Positions 33,944-42,014 of a DNA stretch of 64,000 bases are shown in pieces (the first letter of the stretch is position 1; every line of letters begins with the position of its first letter). The notes beneath the pieces are model-generated. The model did not search any database. It was not told where the DNA came from and saw nothing but the letters and a program-made list of their open reading frames with translations. The translations under genes were made by a program, and so were the position numbers. Origin of the DNA: Bacillota bacterium (GTDB lineage Bacteria; Bacillota; Clostridia; Christensenellales; CAG-138). Where the stretch lies: contig JAEXEN010000027.1 in assembly GCA_023400985.1 (NCBI GenBank), positions 1 through 64,000 of the forward strand. The letters are read 5' to 3'.

Positions 33944-35692
33944 ATGGGAAAAATCATTGGAATCGATCTTGGCACCACCAATTCCTGCGTGGCAGTGATG
34001 GAGGGCGGCAAGCCGGTCATCATACAAAATGCCGAGGGCGGACGCACCACGCCTTCGGTGGTGGCCTTTTCACAGAATGGTGAGCGCCTAGTGGGACAGG
34101 TGGCGATGCGGCAGGCTGTAACCAACGCCGAGCGAACCGTCAACTCCATCAAACGAGAGATGGGTACCGCGTATAAGGTCAGGATTGACGGCAAGTCCCT
34201 TACTCCGCCCGAGATATCGGCCATGATCCTGAGAAAATTGAAAAAGGATGCGGAGAGTTATTTGGGTGAGACGGTCAGCGAGGCGGTCATCACCGTACCC
34301 GCCTACTTTACCGATGCCCAGCGGCAAGCCACCAAGGATGCCGGCACCATTGCCGGGTTGGAGGTACGGCGCATCATCAATGAGCCCACGGCTGCGGCGC
34401 TGGCCTACGGCATGGATAAGGAAGAAAACCGGAAGGTGCTGGTATTCGACCTCGGCGGAGGCACTTTCGATGTGTCGGTGTTGGATATCAAGGACGGCGT
34501 AATCGAGGTGCTGGCGACGGCAGGCAATAACCGCCTAGGCGGCGATGACTTTGATGCCTGTGTTGTAGACTGGCTTTCGGCCGAATTCAAAAGAGAAAAC
34601 AAGGTCGATCTGTCCAGCAATCTTGCGGCTATGCAACGGCTGAAGGAAGCCGCAGAACAAGCGAAAAAAGAGCTTTCCGCTGCTGAGAGCGCCGTCATCA
34701 ACTTGCCCTATCTCGCTGAGTCCAAAGGAGCGCCTCTGCACATGAACGTCTCCTTGCCGCGGATCAAATTCAACGAATTGACCGCTCATCTGGTGGAAGC
34801 CACCGCAGGGCCGGTTAAGCAGGCGATGGATGACGCGCATATCAACAAAAGCGATATCGGCAAGGTGTTGCTGGTAGGTGGTGCCACGCGCATACCCGCC
34901 GTGCAGGACAAAGTAAAAAGTATCACCGGTCGGGAAGGCTTTAAGGGCATCAACCCTGATGAATGCGTCGCGCTGGGCGCCGCATTGCAAGGAGGCGTAC
35001 TGATTGGTGAGGTCAATGGATTGTTGCTGTTAGATGTGACACCGTTGTCCCTGGGTATCGAGACGGTCGGCGACATTTGCGCCCATGTGATTGAACGTAA
35101 CACCACGATCCCCATTTCCAAGAGTCAGGTGTTTACCACGGCGGCCAACTTCCAGCCCGCCGTGGAAATCCACGTGCTGCAGGGCGAACGCCCCCGGGCC
35201 AGCCAAAACAAAACATTGGGCAAATTCAAGCTGAAGGGCATCCAAAAGGCAATGGCGGGTGTACCGCAGATCGAAGTTACCTTTACCATCGACGCCAACG
35301 GCATCGTGCATGTGGCTGCAAAAGACCTGAAGACCGGCCAGGCGCAGCAGATTACCATTGAAGCGTCCTCCAACATGAGTGACGAGGATATCCAAGAGGC
35401 CATCCGGGACGCTCAGCAGTACGCCGCTGAGGACAACAAATTCCGTCAGGAAACCGAAATGCGCGGGAAGCTGCAAAGGTTACTGCAACACGCCGAGCAG
35501 GTGCAGAAGCAGGCGGCCAAAAGCAAGGATAAGCAGGCCTTTAAGACGGTGCGAGAAGCGCTGAGCGAACCTGTCAAGGCAGCAAAAAAGGCTCTGAACG
35601 GCAAGAATGCGGACGAGATGATATCGGCCCACGATGTGCTGGAGGCCGCCATGGCACCATATAGTGAAAGTTATGAGAACCATGAGACGTGA
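33944..35692 (+). CDS. Hsp70-family chaperone (DnaK paralogue)
   Basis: 582 residues. ATPase domain signatures intact: IGIDLGTTNSCVAVMEGGK, VFDLGGGTFDVSVLDI, VLLVGGATRIPAVQ. Linker LLLLDVTPLSLGIET and a complete substrate-binding beta domain (about 385-490). The helical lid is shortened, so the protein is some 30-40 residues shorter than housekeeping DnaK and lacks the usual acidic EEVD-like tail. GGAGG eight bases before the ATG. No grpE, hrcA or full dnaJ is present, so this is probably a second, dedicated Hsp70 working with the adjacent J-protein rather than the main heat-shock set. Confidence 0.92.
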   Translation: MGKIIGIDLGTTNSCVAVMEGGKPVIIQNAEGGRTTPSVVAFSQNGERLVGQVAMRQAVTNAERTVNSIKREMGTAYKVRIDGKSLTPPEISAMILRKLKKDAESYLGETVSEAVITVPAYFTDAQRQATKDAGTIAGLEVRRIINEPTAAALAYGMDKEENRKVLVFDLGGGTFDVSVLDIKDGVIEVLATAGNNRLGGDDFDACVVDWLSAEFKRENKVDLSSNLAAMQRLKEAAEQAKKELSAAESAVINLPYLAESKGAPLHMNVSLPRIKFNELTAHLVEATAGPVKQAMDDAHINKSDIGKVLLVGGATRIPAVQDKVKSITGREGFKGINPDECVALGAALQGGVLIGEVNGLLLLDVTPLSLGIETVGDICAHVIERNTTIPISKSQVFTTAANFQPAVEIHVLQGERPRASQNKTLGKFKLKGIQKAMAGVPQIEVTFTIDANGIVHVAAKDLKTGQAQQITIEASSNMSDEDIQEAIRDAQQYAAEDNKFRQETEMRGKLQRLLQHAEQVQKQAAKSKDKQAFKTVREALSEPVKAAKKALNGKNADEMISAHDVLEAAMAPYSESYENHET

Positions 35693-35798
35693 TTGATGGC
35701 ATCAAAATCATAAAATATGTGGCGTGACGAAAGTTGAGTTGAATACTCGGAAAAGAGTCATTAAAGTCTTCCCGCATTGCATGTGTTTTTTCCTTACC

Positions 35799-36347
35799 TC
35801 ATTGAAGTGCATTAAGTAATGTCAGAATTAATTTATTCATGAATTGAGCAACTTCCAAAGGCTCTTCCTTCATACCATTTTGCGCCCAGCGACTCATAAT
35901 ACTGCTGCTACCTTGCACCAAAAAGTAGTAGAACCATTCCCTCTGGACCTGTGTCATAGCGGGCAGCATGTCCATAAATCTGAATTGAGTCATCTGATAA
36001 CATAACGAAAAAACCTGATTAATAAATGTGTTGTTCCCATGATCGGAAAACAGAACCGTATATATTTCACCGTTCTCTTTCATTTTATTCAGCATTACAC
36101 TCAGCATCTCTGTAACATTTTCGCTGTTGGCCTTTTCAATTAGTTTCTGCAGATCAAGAATGAGCTCGGCTTCAATTTGCTTTAACAGGTCATATGGGTC
36201 GGCATAATATTTATAAAATGTTGCCCGGTTGATGTTCGACTTTTCACAAATGCCTGTCACGGTTATTTTACTCAGCGGCTTTTCCCGCAATAGCTGGATA
36301 AAACTATTTTTTATGACCATATTAGTATATCTGACACGGGTGTCCAT
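35799..36347 (-). CDS. TetR-family regulator with TetR_C-like domain
   Basis: 182 residues from MDTRVRYTNMVIKNSFIQLL; GGAGG precedes this ATG, while the earlier in-frame ATG overlaps the ribosome site. Helix-turn-helix: ITVTGICEKSNINRATFYKYY. The family resembles the DhaS-type TetR members common in Firmicutes. It is divergent from the small Ala-rich gene at 36561 and may control it and the surface proteins beyond. Confidence 0.88.
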   Translation of the reverse strand: MDTRVRYTNMVIKNSFIQLLREKPLSKITVTGICEKSNINRATFYKYYADPYDLLKQIEAELILDLQKLIEKANSENVTEMLSVMLNKMKENGEIYTVLFSDHGNNTFINQVFSLCYQMTQFRFMDMLPAMTQVQREWFYYFLVQGSSSIMSRWAQNGMKEEPLEVAQFMNKLILTLLNALQ

Positions 36348-36560
36348 TTCTATGCTTCCCTCCAATTGCTGATATTTTGGTATCTCTTAAACACTTTTCG
36401 GAAAGTTGTTTAGTATGTTCCAATCTGCAAAATATTGATGATTGAGCCAAGTGATGTCTCTTAATATAATACAGGTATCGGAGAAAAGCAACAGTCTGTT
36501 TATTAAATAATAAACAGTATTCTGGCCTTCTTTGAAAATTTAATTGAGGGAGCAAAGAAC

Positions 36561-36836
36561 ATGAAAGAGCGCATTTCGGCAAAGGAAGCAGCAGAAGAAA
36601 TCACTATGGCAACCGCAAAGGCGGCGGCGGAAATAACAGCGGCAACTACGGAGTTCACAGTGGCGGCAACGGAAATAGCGGCAGTAACGGCAGGGCTCTC
36701 AGCTGCGGCAGCGGAAGACATGGCGGCTTTTTACATTGACTGTACAAAGCGTGTTATCAAATTGTGCGACGCCAAAAGAAAGGAGATTCAATCTAATCTG
36801 GCGCATGCGATTGACATGGCTGATAAGAGCACTTGA
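36561..36836 (+). CDS. Small Ala-rich helical protein
   Basis: 91 residues with a good ribosome site (GGGAG eight bases before the ATG). The middle (16-53) is almost all Ala/Thr/Glu/Val in helix-friendly order; the end YIDCTKRVIKLCDAKRKEIQ looks like ordinary protein. No signal peptide, no family recognised. The same DNA read one frame over gives an uninterrupted Gly/Asn/Ser-rich run, so the repeat-rich middle makes frame choice less certain. The chosen frame is favoured by the ribosome site and the sensible tail. Confidence 0.5.
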   Translation: MKERISAKEAAEEITMATAKAAAEITAATTEFTVAATEIAAVTAGLSAAAAEDMAAFYIDCTKRVIKLCDAKRKEIQSNLAHAIDMADKST

Positions 36837-36922
36837 TAATGGACGGGAATTGCAGCCAATGCTGATTCCAAAGCACTCCGCATAATCTCAAGCATCGAAG
36901 ATTCTAAAAGAGGATAGAAAAA

Positions 36923-37642
36923 ATGAAAGAAAGACCGATTCTATCTGTACTTCTCTCACGCGCGGTACTTTGCCTCACGTTGGTAACAACTCTATACTGT
37001 ACAGGATGTATCTCAGTCTTCCCTGTCAATAACGGAGACATGCAGGCGGACAACTTGCCCGGCGATACGCAGGAAGATAGCCCATCTGACAATGCGCAGG
37101 AGGAAGAATTGTCGGACGGCATACATTTCCCAAGCGAGTATTTGATTACCTACGAAGTGGAAAACGCATATGGGACACTTTATCGAATCTCAGGAGGGAA
37201 AGACGCGCAGGGCAGGATATATTTCAAGCGCCAATTGGATGAGATATTGTTTGTTCCCACAAACGGGGGCTATTACCAATATTATATTGATACCGGCGGA
37301 ATGCTCATTAGGCCGGATAATAAGGTCTATACCCAAGCACTTGTTGATGAAATGATGCAAGGTTTTTTGGAATATGCCCAAAAATACACATTGTATCAAA
37401 GCGACACTGCAAATTATACTGACAGGATTCAGATTGCGGGACGCGATTGCAAAATTTATGAAATCAACATCACCACCGCGAATCTCTCTCAGGAATACAC
37501 CTTTGCTACTGATGATGAGACAGGGGCTTGCATGGAGTGGAGATTGGCCTCAAAAGTCATGAACTATACGTTGCCGACAGATATTGGATTCAGATGTACC
37601 GAATTTGTTACAACGGACGTAGAACTGCCCATTTCCGATTAA
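36923..37642 (+). CDS. Putative lipoprotein of unknown function
   Basis: 239 residues. Signal peptide of about 28 residues with lipobox LYCTGC, an acidic low-complexity linker (NLPGDTQEDSPSDNAQEEE), then a beta-rich domain (about 70-235) with many Tyr and Thr. AGAGGAT precedes the ATG. No named family recognised; the domain resembles the small outer-face lipoproteins that read cell-surface state. The frame continues past the TAA stop without interruption into the next gene's upstream segment (see findings). Confidence 0.75.
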   Translation: MKERPILSVLLSRAVLCLTLVTTLYCTGCISVFPVNNGDMQADNLPGDTQEDSPSDNAQEEELSDGIHFPSEYLITYEVENAYGTLYRISGGKDAQGRIYFKRQLDEILFVPTNGGYYQYYIDTGGMLIRPDNKVYTQALVDEMMQGFLEYAQKYTLYQSDTANYTDRIQIAGRDCKIYEINITTANLSQEYTFATDDETGACMEWRLASKVMNYTLPTDIGFRCTEFVTTDVELPISD

Positions 37643-37768
37643 GAAAGGCGAAAGGAAACTAAGAGAGCACTTGGGGCAACGGTAGCGGCAATAGCAGGCG
37701 TGGCGTCGGTTGCCTTGTATGTGCAGAGCGCGTCATTAAGTAGTGCGAAGAAAAGCAAAGAAGGTGCA

Positions 37769-38800
37769 ATGATGGGTAGATACTGCGGCCAATGTGGAAG
37801 TCAGGTTCGCCAAGGCGCGGTATATTGTGTGCGCTGCGGGGCAATCTTATCATCGGATCCTCCGTCCAAGCCGTTCTCCCTGTTTCCTTTCGGAGCCAAT
37901 ACAATCGCATCGTCATTTGCAAGGCGTGAAGCTTTTTTTGAAAAGGGTAACATCAAAACCATACATATTGTGTGTAAGGTGCTCAATATAGAAGTGTTGA
38001 GCTCCGAAAGCGGGAAAATTCAGATCACATGGGACGAGCTCGCCAGTTGGGGCGTATCTGCCGAACAAGCAGGCGACAGTTTGCGAATCGAGGAACAGAA
38101 CTTTTTGAGTCTGCACAACATTCCGGATTTCTTTACACTTCACCAGCGCAGAGGCCTACTGATCGAACTGCCGAGTGACTATTGTGGTTCGCTGATTCTG
38201 GAAAACGAAACCGGCAGGATACTGGTTTCGAATTTTGAGACGGACGGCAGGATCGAGCTTAAGACCACCATAGGTCATATCAAAGCTAGAAACTTAAAAA
38301 TGAAAGATGATTTCTATGCGGATACGTCGGGCGGCGGCTTGGATATTTCAAATATTGAGGCTGCGCGAACGATACGGTTGTCGTCGATGACACTAGGCAT
38401 GCAGGCCGACAAGATAAAAGCTGGCGTTGGCTTTTCCGCGACCAGTACAAGCGGGCGTTGTATGTTCAGAGATGTTTCGTCTGGTGAATATTTTTTTGTC
38501 GCCGGCAGCGTCGGCCATGTCATATTGGATTCCATCCGTACGGCGAAGATTGATGTGGGGCTGTCAGGCAGCGGCTTCGTGGATTGCAAAAAGATTTTCG
38601 CGGAAAACTCCATTACCATTACCAGTTCAACAGGCGCGATTATATGCGGAATTGACGACGAAGCCGCCAACTATACGGCTCATTGCCGCTCCGTCTACGG
38701 GCGTTGCAGCCTTCCGGAAGCATCGGGTAGCGGCCCCAAATCGTTACGGATAAGCATAAGTATCGGGGACATTGATGTGCAGTTCAAAGATGCGGGATAA
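37769..38800 (+). CDS. Zinc-ribbon protein with DUF4097-like beta-helix domain
   Basis: 343 residues from the ATG-ATG pair at 37769/37772 (AAGGTG upstream). N-terminal zinc ribbon YCGQCGSQVRQGAVYCVRCG, a linker, then a long DUF4097-like region of repeated short strands (about 75-340; LPSDYCGSLILENETGRILV, IELKTTIGHIKARN, FYADTSGGGLDI) typical of adhesin-like parallel beta helices. A GTG at 37700 would add 23 residues and part of a hydrophobic segment (VAAIAGVASVALYVQS), giving a membrane anchor. Which start is used decides whether it is cytoplasmic or anchored. Confidence 0.78.
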   Translation: MMGRYCGQCGSQVRQGAVYCVRCGAILSSDPPSKPFSLFPFGANTIASSFARREAFFEKGNIKTIHIVCKVLNIEVLSSESGKIQITWDELASWGVSAEQAGDSLRIEEQNFLSLHNIPDFFTLHQRRGLLIELPSDYCGSLILENETGRILVSNFETDGRIELKTTIGHIKARNLKMKDDFYADTSGGGLDISNIEAARTIRLSSMTLGMQADKIKAGVGFSATSTSGRCMFRDVSSGEYFFVAGSVGHVILDSIRTAKIDVGLSGSGFVDCKKIFAENSITITSSTGAIICGIDDEAANYTAHCRSVYGRCSLPEASGSGPKSLRISISIGDIDVQFKDAG

Positions 38801-39149
38801 ATGTTTTCGGAAAACGGATAAAGTGTATAATCGGGAAGTGAAACGTCGCGTAGAATTACGTTCGGTGCTTGTATAAACATAGATGTAACTCGAAAAGGAG
38901 CTTCTAAAAGGCATAGATAAATACATCGCGTTCTACAATGGGGGGGAGGCCTCATGGCGCTTTACACTGCAAAACACCCGATGTAGCCGAAAAGGCCTTT
39001 TATTTCCGACACCGAAATTAAATTCCATTCGGATAATTGGATTCAAATCACGCGGATTTCGATTTTTATCGAGCGATTTAAACCTTTTATTTGTGTATCC
39101 GATTCGTGAAGCAAACTCAGTTAGTGGAAATGCCTTATTCTTGGGTATT
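38801..39149. other. Non-coding stretch with a transposase remnant
   Basis: No intact gene; see the fragment at 38889-38939. The rest is AT-rich with no clear signal. Confidence 0.5.
38889..38939 (+). pseudogene. Remnant of an IS3-type transposase C-terminus
   Basis: The plus strand reads LEKELLKGIDKYIAFYN, matching the pattern near the end of IS3/IS150 OrfB transposases (LEK..I..YI.FYN). The expected NERI that follows is lost to GGE, and an upstream stop lies in frame. Only about 17 codons are recognisable, so the call is tentative. Confidence 0.4.
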
Positions 39150-39153
39150 TAAA

Positions 39154-39199
39154 AGAAAACGACGGTCGCAATTCGGATAAAAGAGTTCGAATTGTGACC
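39154..39199 (-). terminator. Terminator of the PNPOx-like gene
   Basis: Minus strand: GGTCACAATTCG pairs over 12 bases with CGAATTGCGACC, then GTCGTTTTCTTTT. About 100 bases past the stop of the flavoprotein gene. Confidence 0.7.
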
Positions 39200-39299
39200 G
39201 CCGTTCATCCATGAATTGGAATTTGTCGGTTTGCTAAATGAGTTTCCTATAGCTTTGCTTTACTTCGACTACAGGGGCGAACACTCATACTATACGGAT

Positions 39300-39776
39300 T
39301 TATTTTGCCGTATGATTGATAAAATCAACTTCATACAGCTGCTCACCGTATTCTCTTTCATTGTCAATAATAGTACCCTCTGTAAGGGTGATACGTAGAA
39401 CGATTGAGGTCGGATTATTTTCGTCGCCAACTTCATCGAACCAATCGAAGATGCTTTTGAATTTCGCTCTGATCTCCGCATTCTTCTCGTCTTTGACCCA
39501 ACCGAGATTTTCGGCCGTGCCTTGGAACGCATACCAGCCTAACCCAGCGACGGAAACCTCGGCGTTTTTCTCAATTTGCAGCATTTTATTTTTCTTTGCA
39601 TCCGTAGAAACATAAAATACGCCGTCTTCATAATAGGCGCAGACCATACGGACAGCGGGGCGGGGATTTCCGGCAGCGCTCGGGGATAGTGATATTGTCG
39701 CAAGGGCAATCACCTCTTCCTTGCCGTTTCCGCATCGTTCCTCCATCAGTTTCATTGCATTTTTGTACTTGCTCAT
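39300..39776 (-). CDS. Pyridoxamine 5'-phosphate oxidase-family protein
   Basis: 158 residues of the FMN-binding split-barrel fold: VIALATISLSPSAAGNPRPAVRMV, DGVFYVSTDAKKNKMLQIEKN, EVSVAGLGWYAFQGTAENL. AAAGGAGA before the ATG. Small stand-alone members bind FMN or F420 and reduce small molecules; true vitamin B6 activity is unlikely at this size. Monocistronic. Confidence 0.85.
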   Translation of the reverse strand: MSKYKNAMKLMEERCGNGKEEVIALATISLSPSAAGNPRPAVRMVCAYYEDGVFYVSTDAKKNKMLQIEKNAEVSVAGLGWYAFQGTAENLGWVKDEKNAEIRAKFKSIFDWFDEVGDENNPTSIVLRITLTEGTIIDNEREYGEQLYEVDFINHTAK

Positions 39777-39853
39777 TTTTAATTTTCTCCTTTATATGAT
39801 GTCATTTATGTTGTAATGATAATCGACCACTTGAAAAGTGCCCCCAAGATTTA

Positions 39854-40477
39854 TCATTCCAGGTTCAGCCACAGAGCGGGGCGAACTCCGCCGCTGTTAT
39901 TGCCTGTTGAAGGATGGATCGTGTTGCTGCCGTAGCGGAAGGTCCCGTTTCCCTGAATGCCTATATTGCCGTCGCCATGGATATACACGGCTCTTCTATT
40001 GTCACGCCCGGGCGACCGAAGCCACCACCACCATACATACCCATCGAATGTGGATCTTCGCTTGTCGTTGTTTTGATCTTTTTTTTGAAACCAGTATCGT
40101 TGTTTGGCGCTGCGGTTTTCAAGGTTTTTACTGCTGTCGCCGAAATATTTGTACACTGCTTCTTCAATGCTTAGAAGAAATATGTAATCCCGAGTATCTT
40201 CTCCGCCGCTTGAGCCGTACCACGGATTGCCGTGGTTTTTGTTCAATACCGGAAGGATTCTTGCCTGTTCGACTGCGGTGAATTTGTTATAAAACTCACC
40301 GTTAAGATGTTTTCTTAGCGAGCAGTCAGACCATGTCGCATCACCGGCGCAATGATTATAGGGGCGTTGTTCGATCATATGCTCAGTTATAATCAAGGCC
40401 GTATTGCCTTGTATATCAAGAATGCGCCAACGATAACCGCCAAATGGCACAATTGAGCCGATATTAAACTCCCTCAA
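39854..40477 (-). CDS. DUF6273-domain protein
   Basis: 207 residues with a TTG start seven bases after AGGAG. The DUF6273 pattern runs through the protein: GSIVPFGGYRWRILDI, SDCSLRKHLNGEFYNKFTA, YIFLLSIEEAVYKYFG, WWWWLRSPG, and the closing GGVRPALWLNLE. Related to FGE/sulfatase-modifying-like surface domains often found in Clostridial proteins. No signal peptide here. Function unknown. Its promoter element at 40584-40612 has a close relative ahead of the next gene upstream. Confidence 0.85.
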   Translation of the reverse strand: MREFNIGSIVPFGGYRWRILDIQGNTALIITEHMIEQRPYNHCAGDATWSDCSLRKHLNGEFYNKFTAVEQARILPVLNKNHGNPWYGSSGGEDTRDYIFLLSIEEAVYKYFGDSSKNLENRSAKQRYWFQKKDQNNDKRRSTFDGYVWWWWLRSPGRDNRRAVYIHGDGNIGIQGNGTFRYGSNTIHPSTGNNSGGVRPALWLNLE

Positions 40478-40932
40478 TCTCTTTCTCCTCGTATCATATA
40501 AATTTTTTGTAGTTCTGTTTCAATGCATCTACAAGAACAAACGCTCATTATCTTCGCGGCAAATTCCTGTTTGTCTGCCAATCATCATACCACAAAGGGC
40601 ACGCCTTATCAAAAAGCAGGGAGGAAAATAAACAGCATTCCAAAGGAGCAAATACTCCCTCTTACCGCTGCAATATAAAACTCCAAATGGGATAGAAAAG
40701 TAGCCCTAATTCGGGCAAATAAGGTGACTTACATTTGAACACATGGGCCCGAAAGTGGTAAAAATCCCATTTTCGCTTATCGGAATGAGCAGTTTTGATA
40801 TTTGATGTCCGGTTTGCGCAAAAACATACAAACAAAAAAACGCCTGTATTTAAGCGTTTTTGGTGTATGAAGGGAGTCGTTATCTGGAACGTCCAACTTT
40901 TTTGTTTCAAATCTCGCCCCCCGATTCAGGCA
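40478..40932. other. Intergenic region with a promoter element, no gene
   Basis: The DUF6273 promoter lies at 40584-40612. The part from 40613 to 40932, next to the acetyltransferase-like gene, shows no supported coding sequence and no clear terminator. Confidence 0.5.
40584..40612 (-). promoter_or_regulatory. Promoter of the DUF6273 gene (shared family, copy b)
   Basis: Minus strand: TTGATA (40607-40612), 17 bases, TATGAT (40584-40589), then GATTGGCAGACAAACAGGA. The downstream leader is related to that of copy c. Confidence 0.6.
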
Positions 40933-41460
40933 TCAAAGCTCTTTGACCATGAGGATTAAGTGATATCCTTTTTCATACACGTTGGGCTGAATTCCAATTA
41001 CCCTAAATCCATAGTTGAGCATCCATTTATAATCAATTCTATCGCAAGTAAGATTTTGAATAGCTTTTGGAATATCATCGAGGTTCTGTCCATGTATATT
41101 AAAACCGATAGAGCTTATACCATTTCGAAATGTCAGATAACCCTTTTCTTTTGCGTACTGCGAAGCAACATCAAAAAGTCTCCCCAGTTTATGCTCCAAT
41201 TTAAAAACTCCTTTATCGTCAAAGCCGCTACATTCCAACTCGATTGTCCGGTAGCCAACAAGTTCCCGACAAAGTAACCACCCTTTAGGGTTAGCCTCAT
41301 CTTCCCCAAGATACCACCCAGCGGTTTTGATAGATTCATTAATATCACTCAGCTGACCAAATGCCCCATCATAATCCCACCATTCCGGTTTGATAGTACA
41401 CATTAATTGTGCAACTCTCGGGAGGCGGTCCTGAGTGAATTCAAAAACCTTCATAAGCAC
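40933..41460 (-). CDS. GNAT-like acetyltransferase (tentative)
   Basis: 175 residues, GTG start nine bases after GGAG; an ATG two codons later is possible. Soluble, with alternating strands and helices and a C-terminal YGFRVIGIQPNVYEKGYHLILM of the kind that ends GNAT folds. A clear acetyl-CoA loop is not obvious, so the family is a weak guess. Monocistronic, with its own promoter at 41519-41545. Confidence 0.6.
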   Translation of the reverse strand: MLMKVFEFTQDRLPRVAQLMCTIKPEWWDYDGAFGQLSDINESIKTAGWYLGEDEANPKGWLLCRELVGYRTIELECSGFDDKGVFKLEHKLGRLFDVASQYAKEKGYLTFRNGISSIGFNIHGQNLDDIPKAIQNLTCDRIDYKWMLNYGFRVIGIQPNVYEKGYHLILMVKEL

Positions 41461-41518
41461 CTATACCTTCTCCGGAAATAAATAATCTCCACTTCAAATC
41501 CTTGTTTATCTACCAGTT

Positions 41519-41545
41519 ATTATACTATAAAGGCGATGCAACCAA
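41519..41545 (-). promoter_or_regulatory. Promoter of the GNAT-like gene (shared family, copy c)
   Basis: Minus strand: TTGGTT (41540-41545), 15 bases, TATAAT (41519-41524), then AACTGGTAGATAAACAAGGA. Similar in order and sequence to copy b. Confidence 0.55.
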
Positions 41546-41793
41546 AAGTGGGGATCAGCCCCAATCGAATCTTTCAGCTATAAGCTCCCGCGCTGCTTCT
41601 TGCAATATAAAACTCCGGGAAAATACGAAGAAAATGCCTAGAACAAAGGCGTTTAGTGAAATTGTGGCAGGTTCAGATTTGTTACTCTCTACTTTTTTCA
41701 CAGGAAAATTCCAAGCTTTGTATTCTCCAGCTCAGAATTTCCGAGCCTGCCCAAGCGCTCAAAAGAGGCCTAATAGCAACTTTTTTATACTAA

Positions 41794-41836
41794 GAAAACG
41801 GTCGAAACCGGACATGGGAGTTCGGATTTCGACCGT
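41794..41836 (-). terminator. Terminator of tRNA-Arg
   Basis: Minus strand: ACGGTCGAAA pairs with TTTCGACCGT (41798-41807 with 41827-41836), followed by TTTCTTAG. It starts eight bases after the tRNA CCA end. Confidence 0.75.
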
Positions 41837-41843
41837 CTTCAAA

Positions 41844-41920
41844 TGGCGCGCCCGGCGGGATTCGAACCCACGACCCTCAGAGTCGGAGTCTGATACTCTA
41901 TCCAGCTGAGCTACGAGCGC
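41844..41920 (-). tRNA. tRNA-Arg (CCG anticodon)
   Basis: A 77-base cloverleaf on the minus strand: acceptor GCGCTCG with CGGGCGC, D arm GCTC, anticodon stem TCAGA/TCTGA with loop CTCCGAC (anticodon CCG, reads CGG), T arm GTGGG-TTCGAAT-CCCGC, and an encoded CCA end. Preceded by a consensus-like promoter and followed by a terminator, so it is a single-gene unit. Confidence 0.95.
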
Positions 41921-41961
41921 ATCCTTATGAAGCTTTTCGGCCTTTTTAGGCCGCATCAAAG

Positions 41962-41990
41962 ATTATAGCATTCCAAAGGTCCTGTGGCAA
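41962..41990 (-). promoter_or_regulatory. Promoter of tRNA-Arg
   Basis: Minus strand: TTGCCA (41985-41990), 17 bases, TATAAT (41962-41967), 41 bases ahead of the tRNA 5' end. Confidence 0.75.
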
Positions 41991-42014
41991 GCGCGCAAAA
42001 AGACGTTTATGCGT

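Noticed and set aside
36590..36740. Repeat-rich DNA considered as a CRISPR-like or minisatellite array
   Set aside because: The units are short, irregular trinucleotide-type repeats without spacers, best explained as coding repeats.
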